DNA from: Mucilaginibacter sp.
Lineage (GTDB): Bacteria; Bacteroidota; Bacteroidia; Sphingobacteriales; Sphingobacteriaceae
NCBI RefSeq assembly: GCF_028288225.1
Contig: NZ_JAQBOC010000007.1
Coordinates: 1-64,000 of the forward strand
Reading direction: 5' to 3'
Length of the DNA: 64,000 bases
Part shown: in pieces, positions 52,720 to 63,333 of the stretch
Position numbering within the stretch: the stretch's first letter is position 1
Layout: every line of letters begins with the position of its first letter
Program-made: the position numbers and the translations under genes
The notes under the pieces: model-generated
Seen by the model: the letters and a program-made list of their open reading frames with translations, nothing else
Database searches by the model: none
Told to the model about the DNA's origin: nothing

Positions 52720-55281
52720 CTATTGCCCTACCATAAACACGGCGTTGCTTAATAACAATTTTCCGTTTTCCCAAAAACTGCGGAACACCGGATCATCAAC
52801 CATATATATTACTGAGCCGCGGCCCATTGATTGTACACCAAGCAGCAGACCGTCTTTAATTTTCTCTTTGCTTTTTTGCCCAACAAAGCCTGATACAAGG
52901 CCATCTTTTTTTACTGTACCCACATTCCAGCCGTCCTCACCCAAAAAATCATAAATATCATCGCTCAGCTTTATGGAATAATAATAGTTTGGCAAGCCGA
53001 AACCAAGCGGATGCGTATTATCAAGGTTTAATTTATAAATAGCACCCGGAACACTTGAACGGAGGGCGTCACGATCACGGGAGTCATATAATAATATAGG
53101 CTGCTCCTTGCTTTTTTCGTCGGCTTTGTCATCTTTCTTTTCTTCCTTTTTCTTTAGCATAAAGCCTTTTTTATCAACCAGCTGTGCTACCGCATTCTGG
53201 ATAGCTATCAGCTTACCGCCATCACGAATCCAGCTCGTTAATTTATCCGACGGAAAGCCATCATAATCACCATCAGGAAATATGGCTACATCAAAATCGG
53301 CAAGCCGGGCCCGGCTCAAATCACTATAGCGCACCAATGTAATAGGGTACCCGATCTGCTGTTCAAAAAAGTGCCATATTTCGCCCATCGCTTCTGACGA
53401 TACATCATCGCCCGCGGCAAGCATCACCTTTGGCTGGCGGATATACCTGATAACATCCGACCCCAGATCATTTCCCTTTTCAACAAAACCCGATGCAAGG
53501 GGGGTAAGGTCCTGGTTAAGTTCTGTAGCTATGCGGGCAATTGTTTGATCAAAGTCGCCCCGGTCATTTCCCGCTCTCGTGATCAGTAGTGATCCGGCTG
53601 CAAATTTTTTGCCGGCCGCCTGGAAGGGTCTTTCGGAATAGCGCACTTTAATGCCACTTTTTAATAATGCTGATAAAAACCTTACATCATTAACCGACTG
53701 CCAGGTTGATACATATGCATAAGCATGCGTATTAACCAGCACCTGTGGTTTTGCGGCGCTAAAAGTTGATGAAGCAGGCTTTAATGATTCTTTTACAGCA
53801 TAAGCCTTTAACCCATATACATAAGGGAGCGACCACGCTGTAATATCATAAGTATTTGAATCAGTCACAAAAGTTTTGGGCTCAAGCAATACATCTAACA
53901 ATACAGACTTTGGCTGATAGGCATTTATGATCAGATCATTAGGGCTAACATTATACTGTTCGATTTTCCCGGTTGTATAATTATACCCGGTAACACTGTT
54001 TTTTAATCCAAACCCATATTGAATGCCGTTCCTATCCAATAGTTTGGTTAATGCATTTACCTTATCAACATTGTCATTTTCAATAATATAAGTTTTGTAT
54101 TCGCCAGGAGGATTGGTGCGGCTTTTGTCATAAAACTTTTTAAACTCATCCAAAAGCTTTTGCGAATAAGCAGATGTCGACTCCACCGTGCTTAAACCGG
54201 TTGAATGATGATGTGCAACCCTTTGAGCCAGCGTTAATGTATCACCGCTGCGGGTAAGTACAGCCAGGCCGGCACCTATCCCACCCTGCTCGTAGGTCAT
54301 CCCGATAGAGCCATTGTATATAGGATAGGTATCGCCGTAAGATGGATATAACAGGTCAAATTCCTGCTTGGTAAAATACAGCCAGCCATTCTGGTCGAAG
54401 TATTTTGCATTGTTTTTACCAATTGTAGTTTGCATTTCGCGCTGCCACGGCGTAATAACCTTATGAAAGGGCTCGGCTGCCGGGGCAAAATAGTAGGGTG
54501 CATTATAGCCCTGTTCGTGGTAATCAACATGTACTTCGGGCAGCCACTGGTTAAATAATGCCAGGCGTGCCTGCGTCTCCTTTTGGGTTTGCCATGCCCA
54601 ATCGCGGTTAAGGTCGAAATAATAATGGTTTATCCTGCCACCCGGCCATGGCTCGGCATGCTCGCGCGCGTATGGGTTAGCATCCGGCGCGGCCCCCTTT
54701 ACTGAATTATAAAAATTTACATAACGGTCGCGCCCATCAGGGTTTAAGCAGGGGTCAATAACAACTACGGTATTTTTTAACCAGGGCTGTGTAAGCGTAT
54801 TTGACGGATCGATCAGGTCATACAAAGTCCACATTGCAGCCTCAGACGATGCCGGCTCATTACCATGTACGTTATAACTTAACCAACATATTACAGGAGT
54901 GTTAGAAGAAGTGGCAGTGGCAGTTTTAGGATTACTGCTACTGCCGCTACTTCCTGCTACTTTATTTAAACCTGCCACTGATTCTAATCCCGCTAACCTT
55001 AAATTATTCCGGCGGATCTCTTCCAGCCGGCCAATGTTTCCATCAGATGCAATGAACATAGCCAAAAGCGGCCTGCCTTCGTTAGTTGAGCCATACTGAA
55101 CCAGCTTTACATTTTTTGATGCCTGGGCTATGTATTTAAAATACTCCACAATTTTATAATGCGGAGTAAACTGTTCCCCTAATTTATAGCCTAAAAACTT
55201 TTCCGGCGATTGGATCCCCTGTGCAAAAGCAGTACAAAACGCACTTAATAAAATAAATAACAGGAGTAACTTTTTTATCAT
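52720..55281 (-). CDS. M14 family zinc carboxypeptidase-like protein
   Basis: NVHGNEPASSEAAMWTLYDL, DPCLNPDGRDRYVNFYN, DLNRDWAWQTQKETQARLALFNQWLPEVHVDYHEQG. Confidence 0.93.
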   Translation of the reverse strand: MIKKLLLLFILLSAFCTAFAQGIQSPEKFLGYKLGEQFTPHYKIVEYFKYIAQASKNVKLVQYGSTNEGRPLLAMFIASDGNIGRLEEIRRNNLRLAGLESVAGLNKVAGSSGSSSNPKTATATSSNTPVICWLSYNVHGNEPASSEAAMWTLYDLIDPSNTLTQPWLKNTVVVIDPCLNPDGRDRYVNFYNSVKGAAPDANPYAREHAEPWPGGRINHYYFDLNRDWAWQTQKETQARLALFNQWLPEVHVDYHEQGYNAPYYFAPAAEPFHKVITPWQREMQTTIGKNNAKYFDQNGWLYFTKQEFDLLYPSYGDTYPIYNGSIGMTYEQGGIGAGLAVLTRSGDTLTLAQRVAHHHSTGLSTVESTSAYSQKLLDEFKKFYDKSRTNPPGEYKTYIIENDNVDKVNALTKLLDRNGIQYGFGLKNSVTGYNYTTGKIEQYNVSPNDLIINAYQPKSVLLDVLLEPKTFVTDSNTYDITAWSLPYVYGLKAYAVKESLKPASSTFSAAKPQVLVNTHAYAYVSTWQSVNDVRFLSALLKSGIKVRYSERPFQAAGKKFAAGSLLITRAGNDRGDFDQTIARIATELNQDLTPLASGFVEKGNDLGSDVIRYIRQPKVMLAAGDDVSSEAMGEIWHFFEQQIGYPITLVRYSDLSRARLADFDVAIFPDGDYDGFPSDKLTSWIRDGGKLIAIQNAVAQLVDKKGFMLKKKEEKKDDKADEKSKEQPILLYDSRDRDALRSSVPGAIYKLNLDNTHPLGFGLPNYYYSIKLSDDIYDFLGEDGWNVGTVKKDGLVSGFVGQKSKEKIKDGLLLGVQSMGRGSVIYMVDDPVFRSFWENGKLLLSNAVFMVGQ

Positions 55282-55452
55282 GGATGAAGACTAAGTACAG
55301 GCTAATATAAAATTAAAAAACGAATAATGTGAAATTGCAGCTTTCATTGGGGCTAAAACCCAATTAGTCTAAAATCGGCCATTTTGCTAGTTAACCTTCT
55401 ATAAGTAATGCGGATCCAATCCAATCAACTCATAATAAAACACTAAATTAGA

Positions 55453-56061
55453 TTGCAACCAAAATGCGCCTTATGCATTACAGGTATGTTGCAGCTAATG
55501 GACCCTAAAAACGAAGCCCGCCTTATTGAACAATGCCGAACCGATCCGGCTGCTTTTGGGCAGGTGTTCGACCTTTGGTATAACCCTGTTTTTGGATACA
55601 TTATGCGCCGGACAGCCGATTATGATCTGTCAAAAGACATTGCTGCTGAAACTTTTTTAAAGGCTTTTTTAAAAATAAACAGTTTTCAATGGCGGGGTAT
55701 TAGCCTGTCGGCATGGTTATTTCGTATTGCCACTAACGAACTTAACCAGTATTACCGCAGCAGCAGGTATAAGCCGCAATCGTTACAGCAATTGCTGGAG
55801 AACCCCCAAATGGAAAAGCTGCTGCACGAGCAGGACGATGATGAACGCGAAGTGATGGAAAAGGAGCTGCGGGGTTTTAATGATTATAATTTAATCCGCT
55901 CAAACCTGCTTAAGATGGATGTTAAATACCAGGAAGTAATAGCCCTGCGCTATTTCGAACAAAAAACAAACGGTGAAATAAGCGCCATACTGAATAAAAA
56001 TGAGGGAACGGTTAAATCGCTGCTATCCCGGGGCCTCGAAAAATTAAGAAACATGCTTTAA
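55453..56061 (+). CDS. RNA polymerase sigma-70 (ECF-type) factor
   Basis: DISKDIAAETFLKAFLKINSFQWRGISLSAWLFRIATNELNQYYR and C-terminal VIALRYFEQKTNGEISAILNKNEGTVKSLLSRGLEKLR. Confidence 0.93.
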   Translation: MQPKCALCITGMLQLMDPKNEARLIEQCRTDPAAFGQVFDLWYNPVFGYIMRRTADYDLSKDIAAETFLKAFLKINSFQWRGISLSAWLFRIATNELNQYYRSSRYKPQSLQQLLENPQMEKLLHEQDDDEREVMEKELRGFNDYNLIRSNLLKMDVKYQEVIALRYFEQKTNGEISAILNKNEGTVKSLLSRGLEKLRNML

Positions 56062-56104
56062 CAATGCAACCAAAAACAAGTTTTGCATTATAAGGGTAAT
56101 TGAC

Positions 56105-56596
56105 ATGAAAGATAAAGACGAATTTTTAAAGAAAATGGAAAACTTAAAAGTACCGGAAATTGATCCGCGTGAACATCCAAAAATGGTAAAAATGGCCATT
56201 ATGAATGCGGAACGCTCGGCAGCGCTCGGTGTATGGCTTATTGTGGTGCCATGCTATTTTTTATTTTGTGTATTTATGTATTACTTTTTTCACATAAAGC
56301 TCAATTTATTTGAATCAATGTTTAACCTGATGTCAAGCCTGGATAAAAATCCATACATGAGGTTTTTGTCTCCGCTTTTATTGGTGATCCTGCCAATTGT
56401 AAGCATTATAATAAATGCTCTTGCTATCATGCATGTTCAATATCAAAAGTTTGGTCCGGAGCAGGGTAAAATAAAGGAGTTCAGCATCACCATAAAAATA
56501 AAGGTTTGGAATATTTTGCTAATACTGGTCAGCCTTGCTATTGTATTAACATTTATTGCCTATATAATTACAGAAAACATTGTTGTTAAAAATTAA
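56105..56596 (+). CDS. Membrane protein downstream of sigma factor
   Basis: Three hydrophobic segments; adjacent to the sigma-factor gene; possible anti-sigma or regulatory role. Confidence 0.6.
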   Translation: MKDKDEFLKKMENLKVPEIDPREHPKMVKMAIMNAERSAALGVWLIVVPCYFLFCVFMYYFFHIKLNLFESMFNLMSSLDKNPYMRFLSPLLLVILPIVSIIINALAIMHVQYQKFGPEQGKIKEFSITIKIKVWNILLILVSLAIVLTFIAYIITENIVVKN

Positions 56597-56603
56597 TAAT
56601 ACT

Positions 56604-56855
56604 ATGAAATTAAATTGGTTTACCCGAAAAGGGATTATCTATTGGCCGGCATCAGTAATTGGCTGGGTAATATTGGTTATAGCAGCAGCATATGCTATAT
56701 ATACGTTTATTGATATCGACAGTCACTCACATTCGGTAAGCGACACGCTTACAAATTTTGTGTTCAATTTATTGCTGATCGGTTTGGTTTATACCATTAT
56801 TGCGTATTTTACTGAACGGAAGAAGTTGACAGATCAGGTTGATAGAGTTGAATAG
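56604..56855 (+). CDS. Small membrane protein
   Basis: MKLNWFTRKGIIYWPASVIGWVILVIAAAYAIYTF...; internal ATG preferred over 56580. Confidence 0.6.
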   Translation: MKLNWFTRKGIIYWPASVIGWVILVIAAAYAIYTFIDIDSHSHSVSDTLTNFVFNLLLIGLVYTIIAYFTERKKLTDQVDRVE

Positions 56856-57077
56856 ATCATATTAGGTTGATTGGGATAAGGCTATCCTAACTAAAAACAA
56901 ATTTATTTTATAACCAATCAACTTAGTACAACCAAATCAACCACTCTCTAACCGGCATTTTGTTAGTAAAACAATAAATGTGGAAATTTTTCATAATGAC
57001 TTTTTTATATTAAAAAAAATCCCTATAATTGCAATCCGATTTTTACGGGCTAAAAATCGCTTTAAGAGCTAAAAATC

Positions 57078-57425
57078 ATGGATTTAGTAAAATTTGTTGA
57101 AGAACAATCAGTAGTAGTAAGACAACTTCCAACCTTTAAGGCTGGTGATACAGTAAGTGTACATTATAAAATCAGAGAAGGAAATAAAGAACGTATCCAG
57201 GTTTACCAGGGTGTTGTTATTCAACGCAACAGTACCGGCAATACCGAAACCTTTACCGTTCGTAAAGTATCAAACGGCATTGGCGTTGAGCGTATATTCC
57301 CTATCAACTCACCAAACATTGATAAAATTGAGGTGAACAGCCACGGTAAAGTACGTCGTGCTAAACTTTACTATTTACGTGCGCTTACAGGTAAAGCAGC
57401 CCGTATCAAATCAAAAAGAGTTTAA
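57078..57425 (+). CDS. rplS: 50S ribosomal protein L19
   Basis: [79 protein letters not shown]. Confidence 0.98.
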   Translation: MDLVKFVEEQSVVVRQLPTFKAGDTVSVHYKIREGNKERIQVYQGVVIQRNSTGNTETFTVRKVSNGIGVERIFPINSPNIDKIEVNSHGKVRRAKLYYLRALTGKAARIKSKRV

Positions 57426-57469
57426 CTCCCCTTATCCGCTCTCCGGCGGACAAAGAATAAAATATTGTA

Positions 57470-57501
57470 AAGCCTTTCCGGAATTTCCGGGAAGGCTTTT
57501 T
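57470..57501 (+). terminator. Rho-independent terminator after rplS
   Basis: aagcctttccggaatttccgggaaggctttttt hairpin with T-tract. Confidence 0.8.
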
Positions 57502-57626
57502 TATTGCGGCATTTCTACTTTTTATTTAGTTTGGTATTAAAAAATTATTTAGGAATATTTAATAGCCCCTGATTAATTGTAAAACATATGTGAATGTTTG
57601 TTGGTTAAACAATTACAAAATACATT

Positions 57627-59636
57627 ATGAACGGACAAGGAACTGGTCAACTGCAGGCAGAAAAATTGCCCGGAGCACATAACCAACTCTCAGGGCAGCT
57701 TTTTGATAATTTACCAATTGCAGTTTATACCTGCGACAAGCAAGGCTATATTACTTCCTTTAACCAGGCTGCAGTAAAACTGTGGGGCAGAACACCTGTA
57801 ATTGGAGAGGACCTTTGGTGCGGCTCATGGAAGATATTTCATCCCGATGGTGAACCCCTTAAACTTGACAGCTGCCCTATGGCCCTTACTTTAAAGGAGG
57901 GCATTGCTATTGAAGGAGAAGAGATCATAATACAGCGGCCCGATGGTACAAGGATCAACGTGTTGCCATACCCTGTTCCTACCTATAATGCAGACGGCGA
58001 ATTGGTTGGCGCAGTAAATACACTGATAGATGTAACTGAACAAAGATACAGCGAAGCCAAACAGGCCATGCTTGCATCAATAATTGAATCATCAGAAGAT
58101 GCCATAGTGAGTAAAACGCTGAATGGAACAATAACCTCGTGGAATATCTCGGCCGAAAAAATGTTTGGGTATAACGAACAGGAAATGGTGGGAAATTCAA
58201 TTAGGCAGATAATACCAAAAACACGCTGGCAGGAAGAAGATGTGATATTGGAGAAAATAGCGAGCGGTGAAAAAGTTGAGCATTATGAAACCTATCGTTT
58301 AACAAAACATGGCATAGAGATCCCGGTTTCATTAACCATATCACCAATCAGGAATTCAAAGGGACAGGTTATAGGCGCTTCAAAAATTGCGCGTAACATT
58401 TCGCGGCAAAAAGCTGCAGAAGAAAGCCTGCAGCATTATGCCAGCAACCTTGAAACACTAAATACCGTGGGTAAACTGGTTTCTGAACATTTAGATGTAG
58501 AGGAAATATTGCAACAGGTTACGGATGTTACTACGAAAGTTACCGGTGCCGCCTTTGGCGCATTCTTTTATAATAAGCTGGATGAACATGGCGAATCGTA
58601 TACGTTATACACCTTATCGGGTGCATCAAAAGAAGCGTTTGAAAAATTTGGGATGCCCCGTAATACTGCCGTGTTTCATCCAACATTTAGCGGCGAATGT
58701 ATAGTAAGGACTGATGATATAACCAAGGACCCGCGCTATGGTAAAAATCCGCCGCATTATGGAAAGCCCCAGGGTCATTTACCGGTAGTAAGCTACCTGG
58801 CCGTGCCGGTAATTTCTAAATCGGGAACTGTGATAGGTGGGCTGTTTTATGGTCACCCTGAGGCCGGAAAATTTACTGAATACCATGAAAGCCTGGTTGA
58901 AAGCGTTGCTACACAAACGGCAATGGCGTTAGAAAACGCAAAGCTATATGAAGAGATCCAAAAGCTGAATGCCAAAAAAGATGAGTTTATAGGGCTTGCC
59001 AGCCATGAGTTAAAGACCCCTATAACAAGTCTGAGTGGTTATTTGCAGATAATTAACCACCGCCTGCCGGCTGATGATGCAAATAAGGCTTTTATCGAAA
59101 AAGCACTGTCGCAAATAAATAAGCTTACCTCTCTTATAGCAGATCTTCTTGATATATCAAAAATTGAAACAGGGCAGCTACCATTTACTTTCACCGTGTT
59201 TGATCTGTTGCAGCTGGTGCATGAAGTTATAGAGGCAATGCAGTATTCGACAAAGACACACCGTTTAGTACTGAATACCAACCTTGATGAGTTGCTGGTT
59301 ACTGCCGACAGGCAAAGAATGGAACAGGTAATTATCAATTTGTTTTCAAATGCCATCAAATATTCACCAGGGGCCAGCCTGGTAAATATTTCGGTATCTG
59401 TAGCGGATAATAAAGCACTGGTTTCAGTACAGGATTTTGGTTTGGGTATAACACATGAGCAACAGGAACGTATTTTTACCAGGTTTTACAGGGTTGAAGA
59501 TCTGGGAGCCGGTATCTCTGGTCTTGGTATCGGTCTGTTCATCAGCAAAGAGATTATTAAACGGCATAACGGCAGGATCTGGGTTGAGAGCGGGCAAGGC
59601 AAAGGCTCTGTTTTCTTTTTTGAGATCCCGGTTTGA
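57627..59636 (+). CDS. PAS-PAS-GAF sensor histidine kinase
   Basis: PAS repeats; GAF segment; FIGLASHELKTPITSLSGYLQ HisKA; VINLFSNAIKYSPG and GLGIGLFISKEIIKRHNGRIWVES HATPase. Confidence 0.96.
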   Translation: MNGQGTGQLQAEKLPGAHNQLSGQLFDNLPIAVYTCDKQGYITSFNQAAVKLWGRTPVIGEDLWCGSWKIFHPDGEPLKLDSCPMALTLKEGIAIEGEEIIIQRPDGTRINVLPYPVPTYNADGELVGAVNTLIDVTEQRYSEAKQAMLASIIESSEDAIVSKTLNGTITSWNISAEKMFGYNEQEMVGNSIRQIIPKTRWQEEDVILEKIASGEKVEHYETYRLTKHGIEIPVSLTISPIRNSKGQVIGASKIARNISRQKAAEESLQHYASNLETLNTVGKLVSEHLDVEEILQQVTDVTTKVTGAAFGAFFYNKLDEHGESYTLYTLSGASKEAFEKFGMPRNTAVFHPTFSGECIVRTDDITKDPRYGKNPPHYGKPQGHLPVVSYLAVPVISKSGTVIGGLFYGHPEAGKFTEYHESLVESVATQTAMALENAKLYEEIQKLNAKKDEFIGLASHELKTPITSLSGYLQIINHRLPADDANKAFIEKALSQINKLTSLIADLLDISKIETGQLPFTFTVFDLLQLVHEVIEAMQYSTKTHRLVLNTNLDELLVTADRQRMEQVIINLFSNAIKYSPGASLVNISVSVADNKALVSVQDFGLGITHEQQERIFTRFYRVEDLGAGISGLGIGLFISKEIIKRHNGRIWVESGQGKGSVFFFEIPV

Positions 59637-59688
59637 TAAGATTTAATTATTGATGTGCGAATGCAACTGCTTGATAAAAATCCAGTCG

Positions 59689-60162
59689 CTATCTAAATTT
59701 CTTCTGAATCCCGAGATATTCATCATTCCATATTCCCTCGCCGTCAAAATCAATCAGGCCGCTGAATGTAGCATGATCATTTTCAATTTTCACGTGTACC
59801 TTTAATACATATTTATCCGGTTTTAGCTGCATCATGGTGAGTGAGTCATCTTTTATGTTCCATATTCCTGATGGCCGCCTTATTAAACTGTCTTTTGCAT
59901 TTCTGTACTCCGAATAATAGCTGCCATCTTCCATAAAGTGTGTGCGGATTGGTTTAATACCAAGGCGTGCCTCCCAGTTAGTGCTGTCGGCCTCCATAGT
60001 TGAAACCGGTTTGGTTTTATTATGGATGATAATTTTTACGTACACATTCCGCCATTCGCCAATAAGCTGGCTGGTTAAGCTGCTCCGGACAGGCTTTGAG
60101 ATCGATGTAAATGCAATAAAACAAATTGCCAAACAGATAATCAGGTGCAAAATATTTTTCAT
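59689..60162 (-). CDS. Secreted hypothetical protein (lipocalin-like size)
   Basis: Signal peptide MKNILHLIICLAICFIAF; LIGEWRNVYVKIII...DGSYYSEYRN pattern. Confidence 0.6.
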   Translation of the reverse strand: MKNILHLIICLAICFIAFTSISKPVRSSLTSQLIGEWRNVYVKIIIHNKTKPVSTMEADSTNWEARLGIKPIRTHFMEDGSYYSEYRNAKDSLIRRPSGIWNIKDDSLTMMQLKPDKYVLKVHVKIENDHATFSGLIDFDGEGIWNDEYLGIQKKFR

Positions 60163-60294
60163 GATGCAATATAATCAGGTGTAAAAGAACAATATAAATA
60201 TCGTGAAAATTTAGAATATATTTTTTCTGTTTCTGTTTCCGCGGGGGCGCTCCAATGTCATAAGTTACGCCAACCCTGATAATTAAAGCGCCCT

Positions 60295-60375
60295 CTAAAT
60301 CTCCCCCGGTAGGGGAGACTTTAGCTTCGCTCTTTTTTAAAGCCCTCCCTTCCGGGGGGGTGGGTGGGGCTAGAA
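60295..60375. repeat. Intergenic GC-rich hairpin-forming sequence
   Basis: aaatctcccccggtaggggagactt and aagccctcccttccgggggggtgggtggggct. Confidence 0.5.
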
Positions 60376-60539
60376 TGCTATGAGAGAAGAACTATTTTTG
60401 TGTTTTCCCTTAACTTACTAGCATTAAGGGTCTCTCGCAGATTTAAGTTAACCCACAAAATCACGGGTTGTTACTCGCAGAGGACCCTGCGCTCTGGTTT
60501 GTAAAAGCTATTATTTAGGATATAGGCCAAATATAACCC

Positions 60540-61322
60540 TTACGCCTTCTTTTTCACGGTATTCTTAATCGGCCTTGCCGCTTTCACTGTTTCAAAGGCA
60601 TCCTCCGCTTCGGCCTTTGTTTTAGTTTTGGCGGGCTCGGTTTTAATCGCAACCGGTTTTTCGGCCAGCTCGGCTAATATGGTCTTTCCGCCTTTTACTA
60701 CCTGGCCAAGCTCAACTTTTATCTCGGTGCCCAGTGGTAAAAACACGTCAACGCGCGAGCCGAATTTTATAAAGCCAAACTGCGCTCCCTGTTCAACCAC
60801 ATCGCCCTCTTTTACGTACCATACAATGCGGCGGGCAAGCGCACCTGCAATCTGGCGGAACAATACGGTTATCCCATCACTGTTTTCAATGGCTATGGTG
60901 GTGCGCTCGTTTTCGGTTGATGATTTTGGGTGCCAGGCTACCAAATATTTACCCGGGTTATATTTAAAATATTTTACAACCCCGGCTATAGGGTTGCGGT
61001 TAATGTGCACATTTATTGGCGACATGAAAACCGAAAGCTGGATCCTTTTATCCTTTAAAAACTCAGTCTCAACTGTTTCTTCAATTACCACCACTTTTCC
61101 ATCCGCAGGGCAAAGCACATGCCTATCATGCGGATCAACGCTGACCTTCGGGCTTCGAAAAAACTGCACTATAATAACAAATAGCAAAAACGAAATTATA
61201 TAAGCTATCCATTTTACAACATGTGCTTCAGGAAAATAGAATGATATAAATGCATTCAATACAAATATGAACAATATGCAAATGGCTAAGGAGGTATATC
61301 CTTCTTTATGAAAAGTCATCAT
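60540..61322 (-). CDS. psd: Phosphatidylserine decarboxylase-related protein
   Basis: DRHVLCPADGKVVVIEETVE, LSVFMSPINVHINRNPIAGVVKYFKYNPGKYLVAWHPKSSTENERT, KFGSRVDVFLP. Start at MTFHKEGY assumed instead of 61409. Confidence 0.93.
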   Translation of the reverse strand: MMTFHKEGYTSLAICILFIFVLNAFISFYFPEAHVVKWIAYIISFLLFVIIVQFFRSPKVSVDPHDRHVLCPADGKVVVIEETVETEFLKDKRIQLSVFMSPINVHINRNPIAGVVKYFKYNPGKYLVAWHPKSSTENERTTIAIENSDGITVLFRQIAGALARRIVWYVKEGDVVEQGAQFGFIKFGSRVDVFLPLGTEIKVELGQVVKGGKTILAELAEKPVAIKTEPAKTKTKAEAEDAFETVKAARPIKNTVKKKA

Positions 61323-61347
61323 TGGGGTAATGTTGTTTGTTGCAAAA

Positions 61348-62151
61348 TTAGGTAAAAAACAGATATAAAAAGGTAAATACAAGAGGAGCTGAAAGTAATA
61401 GACCATCAAAGCGGTCTAAAAGCCCGCCATGGCCGGGCAATATGCCGCCGGAGTCTTTAATGTTGATACTGCGCTTAAACATTGATTCAACCAAATCGCC
61501 AAAGGTGCCAACCAGGCTTATGTATATAGCCATTGATGCCCATTGCTTCCAGTATACATCATTAAAGTAATGCGAAAGAATAGTTGCTGTGCCAATAGTA
61601 AGCAATACACCGCCAATAAAACCTTCCCATGTTTTTTTGGGCGAATGCCGTTCAAAAAGCTTATGCCGCCCTAAAAACCTGCCCGAAAGATAAGCCCCGG
61701 TATCATTGGTCCACAGCATCAATAAAAAGGCAAGCGGAAAATGAAAGTTATAATGGCCGTTTACAAATGCCAGGGCATGGAAAAAGCTAAATGGAACAAC
61801 GGCAAATATTATCCCCAAAAAAGTAAAAGCAATATTGGTAAATGGCGCCGGCGAAGGCTTATAAAGTTCCTGGATGAAAATAAGGGCCATGCTAAAAGTG
61901 AGCAAAACCAACAGGAAACGGGCTTCGGTTGTGTAAAACTGCAGCGCAATAAACACAAAAACAAGCACGCCATTGAGCATACCCGCCTGCATATTGGGCC
62001 TTACACCACTTTTGGCCATCAGCTTATAAAACTCATGCAGGCATAAAATACTTACCAGCAGGTAAAATGCGCTGAAAACATATTGGCCCAACAGTACGGA
62101 GGCCAACATAACAATAACAAAAAAGAAACCGGTTATGGCGCGTGTTTTCAT
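61348..62151 (-). CDS. cdsA: Phosphatidate cytidylyltransferase
   Basis: TNDTGAYLSGRFLGRHKLFERHSPKKTWEGFIGG... GDLVESMFKRSINIKDSGGILPGHGGLLDRFDGLL. Confidence 0.97.
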   Translation of the reverse strand: MKTRAITGFFFVIVMLASVLLGQYVFSAFYLLVSILCLHEFYKLMAKSGVRPNMQAGMLNGVLVFVFIALQFYTTEARFLLVLLTFSMALIFIQELYKPSPAPFTNIAFTFLGIIFAVVPFSFFHALAFVNGHYNFHFPLAFLLMLWTNDTGAYLSGRFLGRHKLFERHSPKKTWEGFIGGVLLTIGTATILSHYFNDVYWKQWASMAIYISLVGTFGDLVESMFKRSINIKDSGGILPGHGGLLDRFDGLLLSAPLVFTFLYLFFT

Positions 62152-62360
62152 GTGTTAATTTGATTCAGAATTAAAATTTCAATTGCATCGCTAAAATCGC
62201 TTTGGTGCACATATACTTCAATGTCGCCAAATGACTTGTGTGATGAGTCCTGCTTGTTTAGCAATACGGTTTCTATATGATTGCCTGCAAGTGCTTGCTT
62301 TACCATTTCTGATTGATAAAAATTAGAAGATGCATATATCTTTACCCAGTTCTTCTCCAT
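62148..62360 (-). CDS. DUF2007-type small protein
   Basis: WVKIYASSNFYQSEMVKQALAGNHIETVLLNKQDSSHKSFGDIEVYVHQSDFSDAIEIL. Confidence 0.85.
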   Translation of the reverse strand: MEKNWVKIYASSNFYQSEMVKQALAGNHIETVLLNKQDSSHKSFGDIEVYVHQSDFSDAIEILILNQINT

Positions 62361-63295
62361 TACTCAACCGGGATTTGATCTTTTACGGTAGTTATCCGTT
62401 TATAAACAAAAAGTAAAGCCCCCACAATTATAAAGCTTATGGCATAACCCGCATTGTTAAACATGTGCTGATCGTTAGGATCGCCGCTAATGATTTTTTT
62501 CTGGAAAAGATAGGTTATAATAACTACGGTGCTATTGTTTAAAAAATGCGCCCAAACCCCCGTCCAGATGCTGCCGCTCCATGCCACAAAATAGCCAAAG
62601 AAAACGCCAAGCAATAAACGTGGCAAAAAGCCAAAAAACTCCATGTGGAAAGCGCTGAACAAAATAGCTGTGATCCAAACTGCGACATGGGTGTTTTTTG
62701 TCCAGCGTACAAATATAGTTTGTATAACCCCGCGGAACATAAATTCCTCAACAATTGCAGTTAATAAACCAACCATCAGCACAGCAATTATTACATCCCA
62801 CATACTGTTCATTTTCAGTATGGCATCCATCACTTTTTGTGCACTGTCTTCGCTTTCACGCATCCACTTTAACCACGGTGGCAAAACCATTTTTTGGTTA
62901 ATGTTTGACAAAAGCTCAATAAGCGGGTTGGATAAGAACATAAGTGCGAAGATGACCACCAGTAATACCCACGGAAAACGGAAACCAGGTTTTACATAAT
63001 CATCCGGATCATTGGTGAAAAATTTGGCAAACAGTAATGGCGCGAGAAAAATCGGGATAGTAGTGCCCGTTATTTGTACTATCCAGAGGGCTGTAACAAA
63101 GTGAGGGGCTGTAACTGTTACGGTGCCCAATGCCATTATTGTATTTAAACCGTACAGCGCCGCTACAATTCCAATCCCAATTACATTCCCAATAAATAAA
63201 ACAAGTAAAAAAATAAAAATAAAAACCAGGAACTGTGCTGCTGGATACAGCTGATTGTCATTGTTAGTTAACCATTTATATGGAATTATTATCAT
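62360..63295 (-). CDS. CPBP family intramembrane metalloprotease
   Basis: AIVEEFMFRGVIQTIFVRWTKN (EExxxR) and AILFSAFHMEFFGFLPRLLLGVFFGYFVAWSGSIWTGVWAHFLNNS. Confidence 0.94.
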   Translation of the reverse strand: MIIIPYKWLTNNDNQLYPAAQFLVFIFIFLLVLFIGNVIGIGIVAALYGLNTIMALGTVTVTAPHFVTALWIVQITGTTIPIFLAPLLFAKFFTNDPDDYVKPGFRFPWVLLVVIFALMFLSNPLIELLSNINQKMVLPPWLKWMRESEDSAQKVMDAILKMNSMWDVIIAVLMVGLLTAIVEEFMFRGVIQTIFVRWTKNTHVAVWITAILFSAFHMEFFGFLPRLLLGVFFGYFVAWSGSIWTGVWAHFLNNSTVVIITYLFQKKIISGDPNDQHMFNNAGYAISFIIVGALLFVYKRITTVKDQIPVE

Positions 63296-63333
63296 CCGGC
63301 TTAAAATACGTATTTTTGCAGCGAATATACTGG

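Noticed and set aside
61323-61409. Upstream extension of the psd ORF
   Set aside because: Overlaps the 3' end of cdsA and encodes MMVYYFQLLLYLPFYICFLPNFATN, which is not part of the family; start at MTFHKEG preferred.
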